Positions 35,609 to 43,539 of a stretch of DNA of 64,000 bases are shown one piece after another (the first letter of the stretch is position 1; every line of letters begins with the position of its first letter). The stretch covers positions 1 to 64,000 of the forward strand of contig NZ_JAAXKY010000013.1 in assembly GCF_012911925.1 (NCBI RefSeq), in the 5' to 3' direction. The notes beneath the pieces are model-generated. The model did not search any database, was not told the origin of the DNA, and saw nothing but the letters and a program-made list of their open reading frames with translations. This DNA is from Pseudonocardia xinjiangensis. GTDB taxonomy: Bacteria; Actinomycetota; Actinomycetes; Mycobacteriales; Pseudonocardiaceae. Both the position numbers and the translations under genes were made by a program.

Positions 35609-36682
35609 TCAGGCCACGGCGCTGCGGGGACGCCCGCGGCGCAGCCGGGCACGGACGGCGGGCCAGTCGATCGTGTAGATCGCCACCCCGGCGGCCAGCG
35701 CCAGCGCCTGGACGATGTTGCCGGTGGCGGGGTTGACGCCGAGGGTGAGCACGAGCTGGTTGAGCTGGGAGAGGAACAGCGCGGCGACCACACTGGCGAC
35801 GGCACTGCCCTTGCCGCCGAGCAGCGACGTGCCGCCGAGCACCACCGCGGCAACCGACGGCAGGAGCTGGGAGTCGCCCTGGAAGGCGCTGGGCGTGGTC
35901 ACGATCCCGGCGAGCAGGATGCCGGCGACCGTGTAGAGCAGCGATGCCCACACGTAGGCCGCGAGCTGGTGGCGCTTGACGCGCAGGCCGGCGAGGCCGG
36001 CTGCCACCGGGTTGTCGCCGACCGCCTCGAAACGGCGCCCCGCCACCGACCGCTTGACCAGGAAGCCGGTCCCGGCGGTGAGCAAGGCCGCGAACCAGAC
36101 CGCGTGCGGCAGCCCGAGCAGGGCCCCGGTCGCGATCGTGCGCATCGCGTCGGTGGTGCTGGTCGGCGAGCCGCCGGAGACCCCCAGCACCACCGCGTAG
36201 AGCAGCGCGTTCGTGCCGAGGGACGTCACGATCGCGGGCATGCCCAACCGGCTGACCACCAGCCCGTTGAGCAGGCCTGCCAGCAGTCCGGCCAGGAGCG
36301 CCAGCAGCACCGCCGGCAGCAGCTTCCCGCTGTCGCCGTCGGGGACGTGCGTCACCAGGACCACCGCCAGTGAGACGGTGCCCGGCACCGAGAGGTCGAT
36401 GCCGGCCTGCTGCACCACCAGGGTCTGGCCCAGCGCGATGACGGCCAGCACCGCGGCGAACGGCAGCATTCCCTGCAGCGAGCTGCGGCTGAGGCTGTCC
36501 GGCTGGGCGACCAGACTGACCAGGAACAGCAGGATCGTCGCGCCCAGGATCGTGACCAGGCCGCGGGAGGCACGGCCCGACCGCAGCAGCCCGCCGATGC
36601 CGCCGGTCACCGCCGACGGTCCGGCGATGGGCGAGGGATCGGCTGCGGTGGCCGGCATGCGGTCCTTTGCCGTATCGCTCAT
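35609..36682 (-). CDS. Ribose-type ABC permease
   Basis: The 357-residue protein has a cytoplasmic lead and about 8-10 membrane helices with the RbsC motifs ALGQTLVVQQAGIDLSVPGTVSL, NGLVVSRLGMPAIVTSLGTNALLY and VAAVVLGGTSLLGGKGSAVA. It probably pairs with the permease domain of the fused gene as a heterodimer, since the operon supplies only one ATPase. The start is 4 bp after the stop of the preceding dehydrogenase gene. Confidence 0.9.
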   Translation of the reverse strand: MSDTAKDRMPATAADPSPIAGPSAVTGGIGGLLRSGRASRGLVTILGATILLFLVSLVAQPDSLSRSSLQGMLPFAAVLAVIALGQTLVVQQAGIDLSVPGTVSLAVVLVTHVPDGDSGKLLPAVLLALLAGLLAGLLNGLVVSRLGMPAIVTSLGTNALLYAVVLGVSGGSPTSTTDAMRTIATGALLGLPHAVWFAALLTAGTGFLVKRSVAGRRFEAVGDNPVAAGLAGLRVKRHQLAAYVWASLLYTVAGILLAGIVTTPSAFQGDSQLLPSVAAVVLGGTSLLGGKGSAVASVVAALFLSQLNQLVLTLGVNPATGNIVQALALAAGVAIYTIDWPAVRARLRRGRPRSAVA

Positions 36683-36686
36683 GTTC

Positions 36687-37757
36687 TCAGCGCCACGGGT
36701 CCACCAGGATCTTCCCGGTGGCCCGGCGATCGACGAGGGCGTCCAGACCCTCGGGCACCAGCGCGTCCAGGCCGATGACCCGCTCCAGCAGGTGCTCGGC
36801 GATGCCGTCGGCCGTCAGCAGGCGCAGTGCGGCCGGGATGTCCTCACCGCACACGTGCGCGACGGTGCTGCGCAGGTCGACCTCGCGCAGGATCACGTCG
36901 GCGAGGTCGAGGTCCTGCGGGCCGTGGGCGAGCCCGACCAGCAGCACCCGGCCGCCCCGGGCGGTCATCCGCACGGCCCGTTGCGCAGCGCCGGACACCC
37001 CGCTGGCCTCGATCACGAGCGGAGCACCCTCGCCGCCGGTCAGATCGCGCACGAGATCCACCGGGTCGCGCGTGGAGACGTCGTAGGTCTCGGTCGCGCC
37101 GAGCGCGCGAGCCGTGGCCAGCCGGGCGTCGTCCACGTCGAGCGCGATGATCCGTCCCGGCCGGCTCCCGGTGAGCCCGCAGAGGATGAACGAGCCGATC
37201 GCACCCGCACCGACCAGCACCACCGTCTCGCCCGGTGCCACATCTGCCCGGCGGGCGGCGTGCAGGCCCACCGCGAGCGGCTGAGCGAGCCCGGCGGCGT
37301 CGTCCGGGCACGCGTCCGGAATCGGTACGCAGGTCGACGCGGGCACCGCCGCGTACCCGGCGAGACCGCCGTCGGCGCTGAGACCGAGCGTCCAGTAGCG
37401 GGCACAGAGGTTGGTCCGGCCGGCGAGGCACCATGAGCAGTCACCGCAGGACACGCCGGCGCCGGTCGCGACACGGCGCCCGGCGAGGTACGCGGCGTCT
37501 TCCCCGTGCTCGACCACCTCGCCGATGAACTCGTGGCCGAGCACCATCGGCCCCAGATGCCCGCTGGCCGGGTGCCGGCGGAGCACCGGGAACATGCCCG
37601 GGCCGTGCTGGTACTCGCCGGCATCGGTGCCGCAGATGCCCGAGCGCGTGACCCGGACCAGCACCTGGCGCGGGCCGGCGACCGGCACCGCGCGCTCCTC
37701 GATCCGCACGTCCCCGGCGCCGTGGTAGACGGCGGCGCGCATGGTCGCAGCGGCCAT
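36687..37757 (-). CDS. Zinc-dependent medium-chain dehydrogenase (first of three)
   Basis: The 356-residue protein has catalytic-zinc motifs (GICGTDAGEYQHG, GHEFIGEV), the four structural-zinc cysteines (CGDCSWCLAGRTNLC) and NAD binding at VGAGAIGSF. It resembles polyol, idonate or threonine dehydrogenases. ATG 37757 overlaps the stop of the upstream dehydrogenase (TGATG), so translation is coupled. The substrate is unknown; context suggests a polyol or cyclitol hydroxyl. Confidence 0.88.
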   Translation of the reverse strand: MAAATMRAAVYHGAGDVRIEERAVPVAGPRQVLVRVTRSGICGTDAGEYQHGPGMFPVLRRHPASGHLGPMVLGHEFIGEVVEHGEDAAYLAGRRVATGAGVSCGDCSWCLAGRTNLCARYWTLGLSADGGLAGYAAVPASTCVPIPDACPDDAAGLAQPLAVGLHAARRADVAPGETVVLVGAGAIGSFILCGLTGSRPGRIIALDVDDARLATARALGATETYDVSTRDPVDLVRDLTGGEGAPLVIEASGVSGAAQRAVRMTARGGRVLLVGLAHGPQDLDLADVILREVDLRSTVAHVCGEDIPAALRLLTADGIAEHLLERVIGLDALVPEGLDALVDRRATGKILVDPWR

Positions 37758-38734
37758 CACGCCTGCTCCATCGTGATGTGCACCTTCACCTGGTCACGGT
37801 CGGTCCGGGCCAGCTCCACGGCCTTGTCGGCCTCAGCCAGCGGCACGCACGTGGTGACGAGCGGAGAGAGGTCGACACCGGTGCGGGCCAGGAACCGCAG
37901 CGTCTGTGGCCAGACCCCCGGCGAGCCGATGGTGCCGCGCACCTGCAGCTCCTTCGACTGGATCAACCCGAGTCGCGCCGGAGCCGACCCGCCGACGTCG
38001 ATGCCGACGTTCACCAGCCGGGCCCGGAACGCGGCGATCTCCAGGGCCGCGGCCATCGCGCTCGGCTTCCCGCTGGCCTCGATCACCACGTCCGCGCCGC
38101 GACCGCCGGTGTGCTCCATGACGTCGTCCACGAACCCGTCCGCCGTCGGGTCCAGGCACACCTCGGCCCCGAGCCGCCGCGCCAGGTCGGCCCGGTCCGC
38201 ATTCGGCTCCGCCACGATCACCCGCGCGCGACGGCCGACGGCCGCGGCCACCACGCCGAGGCCGATCGGGCCCGCTCCCAGCACCGCGACCGTGTCGCTC
38301 GCGTCGAGATCACCTGCCCGGCGCGTGGCGTGGTACCCGCAGCTGAACGGCTCCACCAGCGCGCCCTGCGTCCAGCTCATGGAGTCCGGCAGGCGGTGCA
38401 GCCACTCCGGGCGCGCCACGAAGTACTCGGCGGCGGCGCCGCTGATGCTGAACCCGAAGTGGTCGGCCCCGATCACGCACTCGCCGACCACCCGGTCGTG
38501 CTCCCGGAAACCGGTGACGGCCGAGCCGGCCGCCACGATCTCGCCGGCCCATTCGTGCCCCGGGATCAACGGGTACGTGAAGGGGATGATGTAGCGGCCC
38601 TCGAGCAGCTCGATGTCGGAGTGGCAGACGCCCACGGTTCTCGCGGCCACCAGCACCTCGTCCGGGCCGATCTCCGGCACGGGGATCTCCTCGACGCGAG
38701 CGGCGGAGTCGCCGACGAATCGCAAGGCCTTCAT
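37757..38734 (-). CDS. Medium-chain dehydrogenase lacking structural-zinc cysteines (second of three)
   Basis: The 325-residue protein begins MKALRFVGDSAARVEEIPVP. It keeps GVCHSDIELLEG, GHEWAGEI and the dinucleotide motif LGAGPIGLG. The usual four-cysteine structural-zinc lobe is absent: the segment reads VVGECVIGADHFGFSISGAA. This and its shorter length set it apart from the two flanking dehydrogenases. It lies 43 bp after the third dehydrogenase gene and is coupled to the first. Confidence 0.87.
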   Translation of the reverse strand: MKALRFVGDSAARVEEIPVPEIGPDEVLVAARTVGVCHSDIELLEGRYIIPFTYPLIPGHEWAGEIVAAGSAVTGFREHDRVVGECVIGADHFGFSISGAAAEYFVARPEWLHRLPDSMSWTQGALVEPFSCGYHATRRAGDLDASDTVAVLGAGPIGLGVVAAAVGRRARVIVAEPNADRADLARRLGAEVCLDPTADGFVDDVMEHTGGRGADVVIEASGKPSAMAAALEIAAFRARLVNVGIDVGGSAPARLGLIQSKELQVRGTIGSPGVWPQTLRFLARTGVDLSPLVTTCVPLAEADKAVELARTDRDQVKVHITMEQA

Positions 38735-38777
38735 GTGTTCTCCAGTCCGTGCCCCGGTGCCCGCGGCACAAGGTGTT

Positions 38778-39842
38778 TCACGAGTCGACCCGGACCAGCA
38801 GCTTCTGGGCGTCACCGGCCGGGTCCAGCAGGCGCTCGAAGCCCCGGGCGACGATGTCGTCCACGCCGATCACCTCTGTCAGCACCTTCTCCACCGGCAA
38901 CCTGCCGGTCGCGATGAGCGCGGTGATCCGGGGGAAGTCGTGCACGGGGTAGCACCAGGTGCCGATCAGCGAGAGGTCCCGGTTGGACAGTGCCATCGGG
39001 TCGATCGTCGCCGGTGCGACGTGCAGCCCGACCTGCGTGGCCGTGCCGTGCGCGCGCAGGCTCGCCAGCGCGACGCTCAGCCCGCCCTGCGAGCCGGAGC
39101 ACTCGGCGGCGACGTCCACCCCGATCCCGCCGGTGAGCTCACGCACCGCGTCCGGCACGTCGTCGGCGAGCGGGTCGAGCACGACGGCCACACCGAGGGC
39201 CTCGATCAGCGCCCGGCGCCTCGCGTTCGGCTCGCTGACGATGACCGTCGAGGCACCGCCGGCGTGCGCGTACAGCGTGGCCAGCGCGCCGATCGGTCCG
39301 GCGCCGGTGACGAGGACCGTGTCACCGGCGCGGAACCCGGTGCGGTCCACGCCGTACGCGGCCACCGCGGTCGGTTCCACCAGCGCGCCCTGGATGTCAC
39401 TGACCGAGCCGGGGAGCGGACAGACCTGGTGGCCGGGAACCACCACCTGCTCACTGATCCCGCCGCCCTGCCAGCTGAGCCCCGTGCACGCCATCGTCGT
39501 GCAGAGGTGGTTCAGCCCGCGCAGGCAGTAGTAGCACTGTCCACAGTAGATCAGCGGCATCACGGCGGCGCGGTCGCCGGCGCGGACCCCGGTGACGTCA
39601 CCGCCGACCTCCAGCACCTCGCCGGAGAACTCGTGACCGAGCACCTGCGGGGCGGCCGCGCCCGTCAGCGGGTGCGGGGCGGTCGGGATGACGATCGGAC
39701 CGGCCGCGTACTCGTGCAGGTCCGTGCCGCAGATTCCGGAGAGGTAGGGCCGCAGGCGCACCTCTCGCGGACCGAGCGGGCCCGGTTCGGCGACCTCCTC
39801 GACCCGGACGTCGTTCTTGCCGTGGTAGACGGCGGCTCGCAT
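38778..39842 (-). CDS. Zinc-dependent medium-chain dehydrogenase (third, promoter-proximal)
   Basis: The 354-residue protein begins MRAAVYHGKNDVRVEEVAEP. It has GICGTDLHEYAAGP, GHEFSGEV, CGQCYYCLRGLNHLC and TGAGPIGALA, resembling 2,3-butanediol/sorbitol dehydrogenases. It is the first gene of the minus-strand operon that continues through two dehydrogenases and the ABC importer. Two GTTC-N9-GAAC-like sites lie upstream. Upstream in-frame extension runs through these sites and was rejected. Confidence 0.88.
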   Translation of the reverse strand: MRAAVYHGKNDVRVEEVAEPGPLGPREVRLRPYLSGICGTDLHEYAAGPIVIPTAPHPLTGAAAPQVLGHEFSGEVLEVGGDVTGVRAGDRAAVMPLIYCGQCYYCLRGLNHLCTTMACTGLSWQGGGISEQVVVPGHQVCPLPGSVSDIQGALVEPTAVAAYGVDRTGFRAGDTVLVTGAGPIGALATLYAHAGGASTVIVSEPNARRRALIEALGVAVVLDPLADDVPDAVRELTGGIGVDVAAECSGSQGGLSVALASLRAHGTATQVGLHVAPATIDPMALSNRDLSLIGTWCYPVHDFPRITALIATGRLPVEKVLTEVIGVDDIVARGFERLLDPAGDAQKLLVRVDS

Positions 39843-39887
39843 CGTCAACTCCTGTGTTGGCGGGTCCGTCAAGGTGTTCAGCACGAT

Positions 39888-39904
39888 GTGCGTCAGCAGT
39901 GAAC
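39888..39904. promoter_or_regulatory. GTTC-N9-GAAC-like site before the importer operon
   Basis: GTGC-GTCAGCAGT-GAAC differs from the 17-bp pattern at one arm base. It lies 46 bp upstream of the first dehydrogenase start. Confidence 0.45.
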
Positions 39905-40006
39905 ATCTCTCCCCCGGCCGCGTCAAGCACTCTCCGGACACCTGCGTCGGAAGCGCCATATGCGCAGTTCGGGACACCGCGCGCTGACGACGCCGGCCTG
40001 ACCGCT

Positions 40007-40023
40007 GTTCACTGACGCCAAAC
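40007..40023. promoter_or_regulatory. GTTC-N9-AAAC site before the importer operon
   Basis: GTTC-ACTGACGCC-AAAC has one mismatch to the 17-bp pattern and lies 165 bp upstream of the first dehydrogenase start. Confidence 0.4.
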
Positions 40024-40041
40024 GCCGCCACGCACCCCTCA

Positions 40042-40096
40042 TTGCAGCAAAGCCACTTTCACGCAACGTCGTTGCGTGAAAGTGGCTTTGCTGCAA
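40042..40096. repeat. Perfect 55-bp palindrome
   Basis: Arms of 27 bp (40042-40068 and 40070-40096) are exact complements around one central T. The left arm starts TTGCAGCAAAGCCACTTTCA. It sits 17 bp downstream of the PRISE-type gene and upstream of the dehydrogenase operon. It could be a transcription terminator or a dispersed genomic palindrome. Such perfection over 27 bp suggests recent spread or selection. Confidence 0.9.
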
Positions 40097-40113
40097 CACC
40101 GGGCGGGCGGGCG

Positions 40114-41190
40114 TCAGCCCAGCGGCGGGATGATCCGCTCCGCGCGCAGGCGCTCGAACAGGTCGAGGAAGGACCGGCGGGTGTCCTGGACGACGGTGAA
40201 GCCGAAGGACCGGCTCTTGGTCATGTCCGCGAAGGTCTCGGTCTCCCGGCCCAGGTCGCCGTCGGTGTGCCACCAGGATGCGAGCTCCTCCAGCTTGGTG
40301 GGCACCAGGCCGTGCTTCTCCACGATGCGGTCCCACACCGGGCCCGCGGCGGCGAGCCGGTCGGCCAGCGGCTGGGCGTGGCCGGGGTACTGCGCCGGCG
40401 GCACGCCCAGGCCGTCGGCCAGCACGGGCCACAGCTGCCGCCAGCGGAACACGTCGCCGTTCACGGCGTTGAACGCCTGGTTCCAGGCCTCGGGCGTGCT
40501 CGCGGCCCACACCAGTTGCTTGGCCAGCAGCCGGGCGTCGGTGACGTCGGTGACCCCGTTGAACTGCTCGGGCGAGCCGGGGAAGACGAAGGGCTCCCCG
40601 GTCTCGCGGCTCAACGCCCCGTACACGGCCAGGGTCACGCCCATGTTCATCGCGTTGCCCAGCGCCCACCCGATCAAGGTGTGGGGACGGTGGACGGACC
40701 AGGTGAAGCCGCTGCGCTCGGCGGCCTCGAACAGGACGTCCTCCTGCGCGTAGTAGAAGTTCTGGTTGGGCAGCCGCGGCTGTTCCTCGCGGAACGGGGT
40801 CTCCATCGGCGTCCGCGCGTACGCCTCGAACGGGCCGAGGTAGTGCTTGAGGCCGGTCACCAGTGCGACGTGCGCGAGGCCGCCGGTCTCACCGAGCGGC
40901 TCGAGCAGGTTGGTCATCATGGCCGCGTTGACCTCGCAGTTCTCTGCTTCGGTCGCCCGCCGCTGCCAGGTGCAGTAGAAGACGTGGGACGGCCGCAGAT
41001 CGGCCACCGCCCGCCGCGTGGCGGCGGAGTCCAGCAGGTCCGCGGCCACCGGCCGGATCCCCGGTTCCGGCACCGTTCCGCTGCGGGAGAGCCCGTGCAC
41101 CTCCCACCCCTCGGCGAGCAGTTGCCGGGCGGTGTTGTTGCCCGAGATCCCGGTGACTCCGACCACGAGTGCGCGCTTGCTGTCCACCAC
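40114..41190 (-). CDS. PRISE-type (iridoid synthase/progesterone 5-beta-reductase-like) SDR
   Basis: The 358-residue protein begins with NADPH motif ALVVGVTGISGNNTARQL. It follows the PRISE pattern: HVFYCTWQRRATEAENCEVN, LVTGLKHYLGPFEAY, PRLPNQNFYYAQEDVLFEAA and TWSVHRPHTLIGWALGN. PRISE enzymes reduce activated C=C bonds of enones. The GTG at 41190 with GGAAGG upstream gives the usual family length. It is divergent from the XRE-cupin regulator with GTTC-N9-GAAC sites between. An enone reductase or epimerase role in the pathway is inference. Confidence 0.85.
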   Translation of the reverse strand: MVDSKRALVVGVTGISGNNTARQLLAEGWEVHGLSRSGTVPEPGIRPVAADLLDSAATRRAVADLRPSHVFYCTWQRRATEAENCEVNAAMMTNLLEPLGETGGLAHVALVTGLKHYLGPFEAYARTPMETPFREEQPRLPNQNFYYAQEDVLFEAAERSGFTWSVHRPHTLIGWALGNAMNMGVTLAVYGALSRETGEPFVFPGSPEQFNGVTDVTDARLLAKQLVWAASTPEAWNQAFNAVNGDVFRWRQLWPVLADGLGVPPAQYPGHAQPLADRLAAAGPVWDRIVEKHGLVPTKLEELASWWHTDGDLGRETETFADMTKSRSFGFTVVQDTRRSFLDLFERLRAERIIPPLG

Positions 41191-41263
41191 GTTGCGAGTC
41201 CGCCTTCCGGTGAGTGTGACAAGGGTTCGACGCGGCGGCGGAACAGCAGGTGCCACCGCGTCT

Positions 41264-41280
41264 GTCCAGTATCTCTGAAC
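41264..41280. promoter_or_regulatory. GTTC-N9-GAAC-like site before the PRISE-type gene
   Basis: GTCC-AGTATCTCT-GAAC has one mismatch to the 17-bp pattern and lies 74 bp upstream of the PRISE-type start. Confidence 0.45.
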
Positions 41281-41325
41281 ACACGCACTGGGCGCGTCGC
41301 AGTGACGGTTTTCATCAGGCCGGGT

Positions 41326-41342
41326 GTTCTAATATGCTGAAC
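41326..41342. promoter_or_regulatory. GTTC-N9-GAAC site before the XRE-cupin gene
   Basis: GTTC-TAATATGCT-GAAC has perfect arms and an AT-rich centre, 48 bp before the regulator start. Confidence 0.6.
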
Positions 41343-41389
41343 GATCGGTTGGTCCCCGACCTGCCGATTCCCCGATCAGAGGTGCGTCC

Positions 41390-42133
41390 GTGACAGCGAC
41401 CAGCGGTTCCCCGGCAGCCTCCGATGCGCCGCGCCGGCAGCGGTCGGGCGGCGAGGGCGCCGACCGGCACGACATCGCCGGAGTGGGCGCACAGCTGCGG
41501 GCCAGGCGGCTCGCCGCCGGCCTGTCGTTGCGTCAGTTCGCGCGCGATCTCGGGGTCTCCGCCTCGCTCGTGTCGCAGATCGAGAACGGCAAGTCCCGCC
41601 CGTCGGTCGCCACGCTGTACGCGATCTGCAACGCGCTCGACCTCTCGCTCGACGAACTGTTCAGCAGCGCCGGCGCGGCGGAGCCGCCCCGGTCCGACGC
41701 TGCGTCCGGGCCCGCCGGTGACCACGCCACGCACAGCTACCACGGCGCATTCGCCAAGCTGAACGAACCGGGCCCGAACGTCTCGAGCCCGGTGGTACGG
41801 CCGACCGACCGCCGCAGGCTCGTGCTGGACTCCGGGGTCACCTGGGACCAGCTCTCGGCCGCCCAGGACTTCGGCGTGGACTTTCTGCGCGTGCGCTACG
41901 AGGTGGGCGGCAGCTCGGTTCCCGGCGAGCAGCTCACCCGGCACTCCGGCGCCGAGTACGGGTACATCATCAGCGGCACGCTGGACGTCTCGCTCGGGTT
42001 CGACACCTACCGGGTCGGGCCCGGCGACGCGATCTCGTTCGACTCCTCCACCCCCCACCGGCTCACCAACAACGGTGACGTCCCGGTCGAGGCCGTCTGG
42101 TTCGTCCACGGCCGCAACCAGACGGGGTACTGA
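41390..42133 (+). CDS. XRE-family regulator with C-terminal cupin
   Basis: The 247-residue protein has a Ser/Gly-rich lead, an XRE helix-turn-helix (about 33-88: LRARRLAAGLSLRQFARDLG, VSQIENGKSRPSVATLYAIC) and a cupin domain (about 150-240: EQLTRHSGAEYGYIISGTLD, SFDSSTPHRLTNNGD). This class senses small catabolic ligands. Its central position and the recurrent GTTC-N9-GAAC sites make it the likely regulator of the importer, PRISE and hydroxyquinol units. The ligand is unknown. Confidence 0.9.
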   Translation: MTATSGSPAASDAPRRQRSGGEGADRHDIAGVGAQLRARRLAAGLSLRQFARDLGVSASLVSQIENGKSRPSVATLYAICNALDLSLDELFSSAGAAEPPRSDAASGPAGDHATHSYHGAFAKLNEPGPNVSSPVVRPTDRRRLVLDSGVTWDQLSAAQDFGVDFLRVRYEVGGSSVPGEQLTRHSGAEYGYIISGTLDVSLGFDTYRVGPGDAISFDSSTPHRLTNNGDVPVEAVWFVHGRNQTGY

Positions 42134-42188
42134 GGTACCGCCTGCGCGAGGCGCCTGCGCGGTGCTGTTGACACGCCGCCGACGGCCC

Positions 42189-42205
42189 GTTCATTATCGG
42201 TGAAC
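42189..42205. promoter_or_regulatory. GTTC-N9-GAAC site before the dehydrogenase/hydroxyquinol operon
   Basis: GTTCA-TTATCGG-TGAAC is a 5-bp perfect dyad with the same 17-bp length as the site at 41326-41342. It lies 38 bp before the operon start. Confidence 0.65.
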
Positions 42206-42242
42206 ACCGCTGTTAACGAGCGAGCTCGCGAAGGGGATCCCT

Positions 42243-43535
42243 GTGCTGATCGGTTTCGCCGGTCTCGGAAGAATGGGCAGGCCGATGGCGCGCAACCTCG
42301 CGCGCGCCGGCCATGAGGTGCTCGCCTACGACCCGGTGCTCGCCGCGAGTGCCGACGATCAGGGCCTCGCGCCCGACGGCGTGCGTCTCGTCCGGTCCGT
42401 GGCGGATCTCGCCGCCGCCCCGATGACGATCAGCATGCTGCCCGACGGCGCCACCACGCGCGAGCTCGTGACCGGTCGCGACGGGCTCTGCGCCGCCGGC
42501 GTTCAGGACGGGCACCTCCACGTGATCATGGGGACGGTCGGGCCGACGCTGGTCCGGGAGGTCGCCGCGGCCGCGGCCGAGCGGGGGGTGCAGGTCGTCG
42601 ACGCCCCGGTCTCCGGAAGCGTGAGCCTCGCCGACGCCGCGCAGATCACGACGATGGTCGGGGGCACCGAGGAGCAGTTCGCCCGGGTCGGCCCCGTGCT
42701 GGCGGCGATGACGAAGATGCAGTACCACACGGGCCCCGTCGGCTCCGGCTCCACCGCGAAGCTCGCCGTCAACGCCGTGCTCGCCGCCCTCAACCAGGGG
42801 GTGGCCGAGGGCATGCTGCTCGCCGAGGCAGGCGGCCTCGACACCGCGGTGTTCTACGAGGTGCTGAGCACGAGCGCGGCGGGAGCGCCGTACGTCGGGT
42901 ACAAGTCCGATGCCTTCCTCTCCCCTGCCGAGATCGCGGTGTCGGCGCCGGTCTCCCTCATCCACAAGGACGTCAGCCTCGCCCTCGACCTGGCCGCCGA
43001 GCAGCGGCTGACGCTCCCGGGCTCGGAGGCCGTGGTCGGCGTGCTCGACCAGGCCACGGCCGCGGGGCTGGGCGAGGAGGACATGGCCCAGGTGCTCGCC
43101 GCGCTCCGGCTGCTCAACGCCTCCGAACGGCCGTCGAACCCGGAAGGAACGAACGCCATGAACGACGACGTCGAACAGATCCGCGAGCTGGAGGACCGGC
43201 GCTACGACGCGATCGTCGCCGGCGACTTCGACGGCTTCGCGAAGCTCGCCCACCCCGACCTGGCCTACACGCACTCCACGGGCGACACCGACACGCTGGA
43301 GTCCTACCTGGAGAAATGCCGTGCGGGTTTCTACGACTACCACCGCATCGACCACCCGGTCGACCGGATCACCGTCGTCGGCGACACGGCCATCGTCGTG
43401 GGCGAGATGAACGCCGACCTCACCGCGGGCGGTGTGCAGAAGACCCTGGCCAACCGCTGCCTCGCCGTGTGGGTCCGCTCCGGAGGCGACTGGAAGCTCC
43501 TCGGCTACCAGCCCACGGTCGTCCCCAGGAGCTGA
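42243..43535 (+). CDS. 3-hydroxyisobutyrate-dehydrogenase-like protein fused to SnoaL/NTF2-like domain
   Basis: The 430-residue frame joins a beta-hydroxyacid dehydrogenase (about 1-295) to an NTF2-fold domain (about 306-430). The first part has GFAGLGRMGRPMARNLARAG, VDAPVSGSVSLADAAQ and the catalytic-lysine motif GSGSTAKLAVN. The second has IRELEDRRYDAIVAGDFDGF and VQKTLANRCLAVWVRSGGDW. The joint, EGTNAMNDDVEQ, carries an internal ATG (43158, residue 306) 10 bases after GGAAGG, so a free C-terminal protein may also be made. SnoaL-like domains can be hydratases, isomerases or dehydratases. It is the first gene of the operon ending in ring cleavage. Confidence 0.85.
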   Translation: MLIGFAGLGRMGRPMARNLARAGHEVLAYDPVLAASADDQGLAPDGVRLVRSVADLAAAPMTISMLPDGATTRELVTGRDGLCAAGVQDGHLHVIMGTVGPTLVREVAAAAAERGVQVVDAPVSGSVSLADAAQITTMVGGTEEQFARVGPVLAAMTKMQYHTGPVGSGSTAKLAVNAVLAALNQGVAEGMLLAEAGGLDTAVFYEVLSTSAAGAPYVGYKSDAFLSPAEIAVSAPVSLIHKDVSLALDLAAEQRLTLPGSEAVVGVLDQATAAGLGEEDMAQVLAALRLLNASERPSNPEGTNAMNDDVEQIRELEDRRYDAIVAGDFDGFAKLAHPDLAYTHSTGDTDTLESYLEKCRAGFYDYHRIDHPVDRITVVGDTAIVVGEMNADLTAGGVQKTLANRCLAVWVRSGGDWKLLGYQPTVVPRS

Positions 43536-43539
43536 GCCG

